Position numbers and translations under genes: made by a program
Part shown: one piece after another, positions 57,780 through 64,000 of the stretch
Layout: every line of letters starts with the position of its first letter
Position numbering within the stretch: the stretch's first letter is position 1
The notes under the pieces: generated by a model
Database searches by the model: none
Told to the model about the DNA's origin: nothing
Seen by the model: only the letters and a program-made list of their open reading frames with translations
Source of the DNA: Campanula takesimana
Lineage: Eukaryota; Streptophyta; Magnoliopsida; Asterales; Campanulaceae
Assembly (NCBI GenBank): GCA_026119855.1
Contig: JAOWBW010001448.1
Span: 186,001-250,000 of the forward strand
DNA: 64,000 nt
Direction: 5' to 3'

Positions 57780-59640
57780 CCTTGGTCAAGCATGGGTGAG
57801 GAAGACCTATAGGAGTTGGTTTTGATTGAGTAGGGTATGGTTTGACCTAAGGTTTGACCTAAATTTGACCTAAGGTTTGACCTAAGGTTTGAGACAAGAA
57901 GTGGTTCAAGCTAGGATGCGACGATAATGGTGGGTTGACCTAGATGGGTAAAGGATAGGTCGACCTAAATGAGAAGGGTTGGATTGACCTATATGGTGAA
58001 TGAATCAAGATAGCGGGTTGTAGCGGTTTGCCTATGGGATGATCTAAGCGGGATGGACATGGTTTGACCTAAGCGGGTCTAAGGTTGACTTATTCGGGTT
58101 GGTAGACTAAGGAAGGTTAGAGATTGACCTAGATGGATCCAAGATAGGTAAGTCGACCTAAGCGGGTCACAGGGTGACCTTGACGGGTCAAAGGTGAAGG
58201 GGTAGTTTTAACCTAAGACGGACAAGTTGACCTAAATGGGTCAAGGATGGTGTGTGGACCTAAACGGGTTGACCTAGGTTGGTCTGGACGACGGTGGGTC
58301 AAATAATGACCTAGGTGGGTCAAGATGGCGGTTTGACCTAAGCGGGTTAGGACCAAAGGTAATTGGGTTCACCTATGGAATCAAAGATTGACCTAAGAGG
58401 TCGAAAACGGATAAGGTTGACCTAGGATTCCAAGTTTGACCTAAGAGGTCAAAGGTGATTGGGTTGACCTAGGAGGTCAAAGGTTGACCTAAGAGGTCAA
58501 CGGGTGATAATGTTGACCGAAGGGTCCAAGGGTAGACCTAAGAGGTCAAAGGTGGATGAGGTTGACCTAAGAGGTCAAAGGCGGATAAGAATGACCTATG
58601 GGGTCAAAGGTTGACCTAAGAGGTCAAAGACGATAAAGTTTTCCTAGGGGGTTAAATGTGATAAGGTTGTCCTAGGAGGTCAAGGGTTGACCTAAGAGGT
58701 CGGAGGCGGATAAAGTTGACCTAGGCGGTCAAGGGTTGACCTAAGAGGTCGAGGGGTAACCTAAGAGGTCGAGGGTGATAAGGTTAACCTAGGAGGTCAA
58801 GGGTAGACCTAAGAGGTCAAAGGCGGATAAAGTTGACCTAGGGGGTCAAAGGTAGACCTAAGAAATCAAAGGTTGGTATGGTTGACCTAGGGGGTCAAAG
58901 GTTGAGTTAAACGGATAAGATTGACCTAGGGGGTCAAAGGTTGACCTAAGGGGGTCAAGAGCGGAGAAGGTTGACCTAGGGGTCAAAGGTTGACCTAAGG
59001 GGGTCAAGAGCGGAGAAAGTTGACCTAGGGGGTCAAAGGTTGACATAGGAGGTCAAAGGTTTAGAGGGTTGACCTAGGCGGTCAAAGGTTGACCTAAGGG
59101 GGTCAAGAGCGGAGAAAGTTGACCTAGGGGGTCAAAGGTTGACCTAGGAGGTCAAAGGTTCAGAGGGTTGACCTAGGCGGTCAAAGGTTGACCTAGGGGG
59201 CCAAAGGTTGAGAAGGTTGACCTAGGCGGTCAAAGGTTGACCTAGGAGGTCAAAGGTTGACCTAAGGGGTCAATGGCGGATAAGGTTGACCTAGTAGGTC
59301 AAAAGTTGGTAAGGGTTGACCTAAGGGGTCAAAGGTAGATAAAGTTGACCTAGGCGGTCAAAGGTTGATAAGGTTGACCTAGGGGGTCAAAGGTTGACCT
59401 AGGAGGTCAAAGGTTCAGAGGGTTGACCTAGGCGGTCAAAGGTTGACCTAGGGGGTCAAAGGTTGAGAAGGTTGACTTAGGCGGTCAAAGGTTGACCTAG
59501 GAGGTCAAAGGTTGACCTAAGTGGTCAAAAGCGGATAAGGTTGACCTAGGAGGTCAAAAGTTGGTAAGGGTTGACCTAGGGGGTCAAAGGTTGAGAAGGT
59601 TGACCTAGGCGGTCGAAGGTGAAGGGTAGACCCAGATGGA
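57780..59640. repeat. ~20-bp palindromic TTGACC array
   Basis: The unit GGTTGACCTAGGNGGTCAAA recurs across about 1.8 kb, diffuse before 58350 and nearly uninterrupted after. TTGACC and its complement GGTCAA alternate, giving repeated TTGACC-TAGGN-GGTCAA inverted pairs. Higher-order blocks occur, such as two GAGCGGAGAA-containing copies near 58957 and 59108. It lies between primer site and gag, so it would be in the element's leader RNA. Confidence 0.92.
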
Positions 59641-60149
59641 TCGCAATGATGGCCCAACGGATGAGCGATGGACCTTAGAGGTCGCCTAGATGCAATGCAC
59701 ATTTTATTTTGCGAAAAGTTTTGCATTTATTTACATCCTAAATGGGTGGTCCGAGGAGTGTCCTAATCTCTATGTGTGGGTTGACACGGGTTAGGTTAAA
59801 GGTTCCCACCACTCGCGGAACGTACATGGTGAGTGGAGTAGACGAGTGACTCGAAAAATGTGAGGCAGTAGCGCACAAATTCCTGCACATAGAATACTCC
59901 GGGTAGTAGGGACCTGTGCAGTGCTGACACGGACTAGTGGTAGTGTGTGGCAAGAAACTAATTCTTTTTAAGGATAAAAGAGAGAAGTTTTGAATGTTTG
60001 AATGATGCTATGCAATGCAATGCAGGAGAAGGAAAATAATGTACAAGGGAGCATAGCAGAGTTTTGTTTGACCCTAATACTAAGGGGAAAATAACAAAGG
60101 TACAAGGATACAAGGTATATACAAAGTACAAGTATTAACAAAGTACAAG
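59641..60149. other. Leader sequence between two arrays
   Basis: No repeats or coding sequence are recognised. A short AAAGTACAAGTATTAAC duplication lies at about 60121-60155. Confidence 0.5.
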
Positions 60150-60670
60150 TATTAACATTGCGGGGTGCACGGGTGCATGTGTAAACATGGCAAGTATGTG
60201 AGGTGCATGTATAAACAGGGCAAGTGTGTGCATGTGTAAACATGGTAAGTGTGTGTAGGGTGCCTGTGTAAACATGGCAAGTGTGTGAGGTGCATGTGTA
60301 AACATAGAAAGTGTGTGTGAGGTGCACGTGAAAACATGGCAAGCGTGCATGTGTAAACATGGTAGGTGTGTGCACGTGTAAACATGGCAGGTGTGTGCAC
60401 GTGTAAACATGGCAGGTGTGTGCATGTGTAAACATGGCAAGTGTGTGCATGTATAAACATGGCAAGTATGTGCATGGAGAAACATGGCAGGTGCGTGCAT
60501 GTGTAAACATGGCAGGTGTGTGCATGTGTAAACATGGCAGGTGTGTGCATGTATAAACATGGCAAGTGTGTGCATGTTTAACATGGCAGGTGTGTGTATG
60601 TGTAAACATGGCAGGTGTGTGCATGTGTAAACATGGCAAGTGTGTGCATGTGTAAACATGGCAAGCATCA
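60150..60670. repeat. 25-bp minisatellite (GTGTAAACATGGCAGGTGTG)
   Basis: About twenty copies of a 25-bp unit lie next to the primer site. Because 25 is not a multiple of three, each minus-strand frame cycles through the unit in all phases and stays open, giving repetitive Thr/His/Cys-rich frames. Nothing supports translation. Confidence 0.9.
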
Positions 60671-60719
60671 TGATGTGACGAAAGTTAGACCCACTAAGTT
60701 TGAAAAAGATTCAAAGCAG

Positions 60720-60737
60720 TCCCCAGCGGAGTCGCCA
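60720..60737 (-). promoter_or_regulatory. Primer-binding site of Tat element B, tRNA-Arg type
   Basis: The minus strand TGGCGACTCCGCTGGGGA lies one base from the LTR end. This is the primer site typical of Ogre/Tat elements, attributed to tRNA-Arg. It fixes the element on the minus strand. Confidence 0.88.
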
Positions 60738-60738
60738 C

Positions 60739-61815
60739 TGTGAATACGTGTGTTTGAATTTGAGAATATTCATAGTAACATTAAAATATGAGAGTCGCCA
60801 CCCCATTTTAATTATAGCCAAAACATTGAAAAAAGCATTTTTAGTGGGTTCGGGGGTCAAATTACAACAAGAGAAGAATATTGAACGTTATCACTCCTAT
60901 TGCCCGAATTGATCGGTCTTTCTATCATGATGCGGTGTATGTAGTGTGTTAGTGATTGAGACCGGATCCGAAGATTGCCTACGTTCCTCTCAATGTGAGA
61001 AGCTCAGGTCAGCGTAGTTCGAGAAGAATTTAGAATAGGCAGAAGAATCGGGATCATGCATAATGAGGGGGGAATTACCTAAAGATTAGGGTTTAGAAGT
61101 AGTTCCTAGATCATCCTCGGGTTGATGAACCCTCGATCATCATCGGCTATGAAATAACATGTAAACATGAAGATCGCAACCCTAAATATAGCATAAATAA
61201 GGTTTTAATCTATGAACACGAAGAACATGCGAAGAACATATATGAACATGCAAAGCTCATGAAGAAACTATGAATAAACATGCAAGAACATGAATATTAA
61301 AGATCTACATTAGAAATAATGCAAGAACGTGAAGAAATAAGTTAGAAAACTTACCTATGTTGGCAAGAAATAAACCTTGATCTTCTTGGAGGTTTGAATG
61401 CTAATTAGAGAGCAAAATTGTGTTTAAGAACTCTCAAATTCGGATCCCCCTAAACCAATAGCATGAGATTGGTTTATATAGTAAACTGAGGGGAAGATCT
61501 GATGGTCCAGATCATCCGGGGCGGATGTGGCCGCGTGGCCAATATTGAGGGCGGCGGCGAAAGTGGCCGCGTGGCCAATATTGAGGGCGGCGGCGAAAGT
61601 GGCCGCGTGGCCATCGTTGCGCGCTGACTTGAAATTCAAGCTAGGGTTTTACTGTTCATACAAGGCAACCCTAAATGTCCATATTTAATGTTTTCTAGAA
61701 CATTGAGCTATTTTTGGGAATCCGGGACAAGTCTTTGCAAGGTTTCTATTTCCCATAAAGTCCTTGTATATTTTGGAAAGCCCTAATAAACTCATTTTCA
61801 GATCGGGTACTAACA
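60739..61815 (-). repeat. 5' LTR of Tat element B
   Basis: It runs from TGTGAATAC to GGGTACTAACA. It contains GAGACCGGATCCGAAGATTG as in LTR A, and a CG-rich part with a 36-bp tandem unit (GGCCGCGTGGCC at 61529, 61565 and 61601). The unit length, a multiple of three, explains an open minus-strand frame there. Confidence 0.9.
60975..61020. other. Stem-loop repeat, copy 7 (LTR B)
   Basis: The outer stem is CTACG with CGTAG. The inner stem CTCTC with GAGAA has one mismatch. Confidence 0.75.
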
Positions 61816-62605
61816 GGGACTGGGATTGTCCCCCAAAATTACCTCGGTTATCTGAACGGTGTTGTGGTTGAGATTTAGCATGGCTTCCTTGTTTACCCGT
61901 ATTCGATGCCTCGGTTTTCCTTTTATGTTCTCCAATGTCTTGCTCGATTAAGTATGCACGGTCTACCGCATCCTAGAATGTCACAATCCTCTGGGCTATA
62001 AGCTAAGTACGGATGGATGTCTTCAAACCGCGGATGAACCTCATAGCTTTCTGTTCCTCAGTCCTCACAAGATAGTCACAGTACCGGGCTAATTCTGTGA
62101 ACTTAGCCGAGTACTAAGCTATAGACAACAAACCTTGCTCCAAGTTGAGAAGCTCGATCTCCTTTCGGTTTTGATCTACTACCGGAATGAAATGCTCCTT
62201 GAATTTCCGCACAAACAATTCCCACGCATACACTGTGTGAGTATCATCCCAACTCGCTTTAACCCCTTTCCACCAATACTAGGCGGCACCCACAAGCTTA
62301 TAAGCCGCGAACCGGACCTTGTCCTCATCGGTGCAACCAAAGACATCGTAAATTTTCTCCATAGACTCAATCCATAGCTCGGCCTTCTTCACATCGGGTT
62401 CACCGTCAAACTCTCTTGGTTTTAATTTCAGAAATTGCTCCAACCCGTAACGTGGAGGAGCCACATGTTCCTCTCTTGGCCCTTGGTCATGAATTGCCTT
62501 CATGGCCGCCTCAAACATGCCCTGAAACATAGCACGGTTCTCTTCCCGAAGATCATTCTGATTCTGAGCCCCACTAGAACTTTCACCTGTCCTCCTTCTA
62601 GCCAT
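61816..62605 (-). pseudogene. gag: Ty3/gypsy gag interrupted by Tat element B
   Basis: It starts MARRRTGESSSGAQNQNDLR at 62605 and is collinear with the TR-GAG gag at 12201. Matching text includes PPRYGLEQFLKLKPREFDGE, AELWIESMEKIYDVFGCTDE and FVRKFKEHF. Four in-frame TAG stops lie at 62279-62281, 62114-62116, 62003-62005 and 61973-61975. No frameshift is obvious. The frame is cut at 61816 by the Tat LTR, before the nucleocapsid. The rest of the element would lie beyond the left end of element A's flank, if it survives, and I do not find it in the window. Confidence 0.92.
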
Positions 62606-62710
62606 TGTGACAATTACCTGCATAAAACATCAACCGTTACTCACTCCGAACACAACTAACCTCCTAGGTCATACTAGTCCACCTAGATTTATACTTAGAG
62701 CTAAACCATA

Positions 62711-62722
62711 GCTCTGATACCA
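62711..62722 (-). promoter_or_regulatory. Primer-binding site of the interrupted gypsy element
   Basis: The minus strand TGGTATCAGAGC is two bases from the LTR end, identical to the TR-GAG primer site. Confidence 0.93.
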
Positions 62723-62724
62723 AC

Positions 62725-64000
62725 TGTCGCGACCCCGACCCCGCGGGCCCAGAGTACGCGAGCTGGACGTCGACCTAAACAATAAACTCTAAAATAATGA
62801 AGATAAAAATTTTACTTTTTATACCAAAAGATGATAACTGTAGATAACCCGGGAAACAACAACTTGGCTAGAGCGGTGAATTATCCTAGGATGTCTAACT
62901 TGTTTTAGATTGTTTAGAGTCTCCACCTATGTTTTTAAAGGAACATAAGAAAAACCTAGAAATAGCCTAATTTATGTACAAAACCAGAGATTCGGGATAG
63001 AAGGGTTCGGGGGTTAGGTGACGGAGTGGGAAGTACTTAAACACCCACTCCGCCCCGCTTATGCGGGTCTTGCTACTATTGGTGTTCTAATGCTAAATGT
63101 CCTTCAATTTATTAACAGTGCTAACAATTATAATGTAAAGAAAAAGGGGAAGGAAAGAGAATTATTTTATTTATAAATTTATACTAAACAATTACATTGA
63201 GAAATGTATAGGTAATTAAAGTAGAGATTAAAATGTAGGGAGATAACCTTAACCAACTTTAATGTAGTAAAGTGGTCATTTGGTCATGTCCCAATTGATG
63301 GGGATTGCATACTAGTAAGACTAGAATAAAAGAGAAGAAGAATAACAGTACCTTTGGAAAAGAGGACCTTAGACTTTGACTTGAAGATGGTGTTGTTTGT
63401 AGAGAAATGGTTGTGCAACACTTTGTGTAGTGTTTGTTTGTAGGGAAAATGTGTTGAGAGAACTTGTCTATAGTTCTTGTAGGGAAGATGAAGTTGATCC
63501 AAAGAGTGTAAAAAGAGTGTCCCTTTCTAAGGTAGAAGATGATGGTTTTTATAGGTAAAAAAGAGAGGGAAAGGTTGGAGGGAAATTGGTCAATCCATGT
63601 GAGATGGAATTGACCAATAGAAAATAAGATAAATAAAATAATAAATGAAAGAAATAAAAGAAAAATCAAATAAAATAAAAATGAATTATTTTGTTTTAAA
63701 GAGATGGCTAGAATAATGGGATTGGAGGTTATAAAACTAGGGGGTGAATGTGGATGAGAAAAGAAGTCTTTTGTGATCAAGAAAGAGATGTTGCAAATAA
63801 GAAAAGGGAGGGAAATAAGGTGCAATCCGTTACTGCCAAAATGGGAAGCGCGCGAGTCCCGCTTTTGGGGCGAGACGCGTGCGCAGCCCGTTAACAGTTC
63901 CGGAAGCGCCCGCGGCAGAAAAGGACAGAATGACAGAATGACCCTAAAAGTTAACTCTGTTATGCAGTTTAGTACAAAACTAACGGAATCAGTTAGGAAC
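62725..64000 (-). repeat. 5' LTR of the interrupted gypsy element, continuing past the window
   Basis: On the plus strand it begins TGTCGCGACCCCGACC, which on the minus strand matches the TR-GAG LTR terminus including GTCGACGT and AAAATTTTTATC-like text near the end. Further in, the sequence differs greatly, so it is another family of the same lineage. A CG-rich island lies at 63845-63920. The minus-strand frame at 63259-63825 is low-complexity, without a recognisable domain. Confidence 0.85.

Larger units (their letters stand above)
49201..61815 (-). mobile_element. Tat-lineage Ty3/gypsy element B (5' part)
   Basis: On the minus strand the order is 5' LTR (60739-61815), primer site, 25-bp minisatellite, TTGACC array, damaged gag (56807-57498), the block shared with element A, further arrays, and the region next to a 3' LTR that is no longer present. 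No protease, RT, RNase H or integrase motif is found over about 11.5 kb. It is therefore a large non-autonomous derivative, or one whose pol was deleted. It is inserted into the gypsy gag at 61816. Confidence 0.82.

Noticed and set aside
57780..59640. Nuclear-receptor response elements (AGGTCA/TGACCT)
   Set aside because: The words match, but plants have no nuclear hormone receptors. The W-box reading is the only plausible protein-binding one.
59968..60671. Long Thr/His/Cys-rich minus-strand open frames
   Set aside because: They are produced by a stop-free 25-bp tandem unit read in all phases. There is no non-repetitive domain, and the three frames give cyclic versions of the same peptide.
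63259..63825. 188-residue minus-strand frame in the gypsy LTR
   Set aside because: Composition is Phe/Leu/Ile/Ser from low-complexity AT-rich DNA, it lies inside an LTR, and it has no domain.

Overview
The window is nuclear DNA of a flowering plant, most likely a eudicot. It is almost wholly transposable elements nested inside one another. The evidence is Ty1/copia and Ty3/gypsy LTR elements with initiator-Met or Tat-type primer sites, CACTA, hAT and Stowaway DNA elements, a TRIM, and intron-bearing fragments of a plant Aurora kinase. I see no intact cellular gene and cannot name the species.

Layout. 1-6375: a minus-strand copia element (Copia-1) is split by a solo copia LTR (1137-5068), itself split by a solo gypsy LTR (2090-4528). 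7072-20035: a CACTA-like transposon carries captured, intron-containing Aurora kinase sequence joined to a short GYF-like fragment. An Aurora intron holds a hAT-type element (8905-18145), which holds a complete gag-only gypsy element with 2.8-kb LTRs (9299-17795). 20105-29565: a Stowaway-type MITE is split by Copia-B (20209-29395), which was hit by a TRIM (22176-22697), a solo gypsy LTR (22862-25391) and a hAT MITE (28959-29181). 29600-32072: a foldback element, a MITE and a poly(A)-tailed LINE-type insertion.

32522-61815 is a composite of two large minus-strand Tat-lineage (Ogre/Retand-like) gypsy elements. Both are dominated by tandem arrays, and neither shows protease, RT or integrase. Element A (32522-40869) carries a decayed plant-mobile-domain gene antisense to the element. 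Element B (49201-61815) keeps a damaged gag and a tRNA-Arg-type primer site. Between them lies Copia-A (40870-49200), with an almost full-length gag-pol frame broken by a few nonsense codons; its right LTR is cut off at a microhomology junction with element B. 61816-64000 is the gag, primer site and LTR of another minus-strand gypsy element, interrupted by element B.

Most insertions can be closed exactly by their target-site duplications, so the nesting order can be read directly. Recurring features are C-to-T nonsense codons in gag, CG-rich motif islands in LTRs or leaders of unrelated families, a stem-loop repeated through both Tat elements, and a palindromic TTGACC array of about 1.8 kb.
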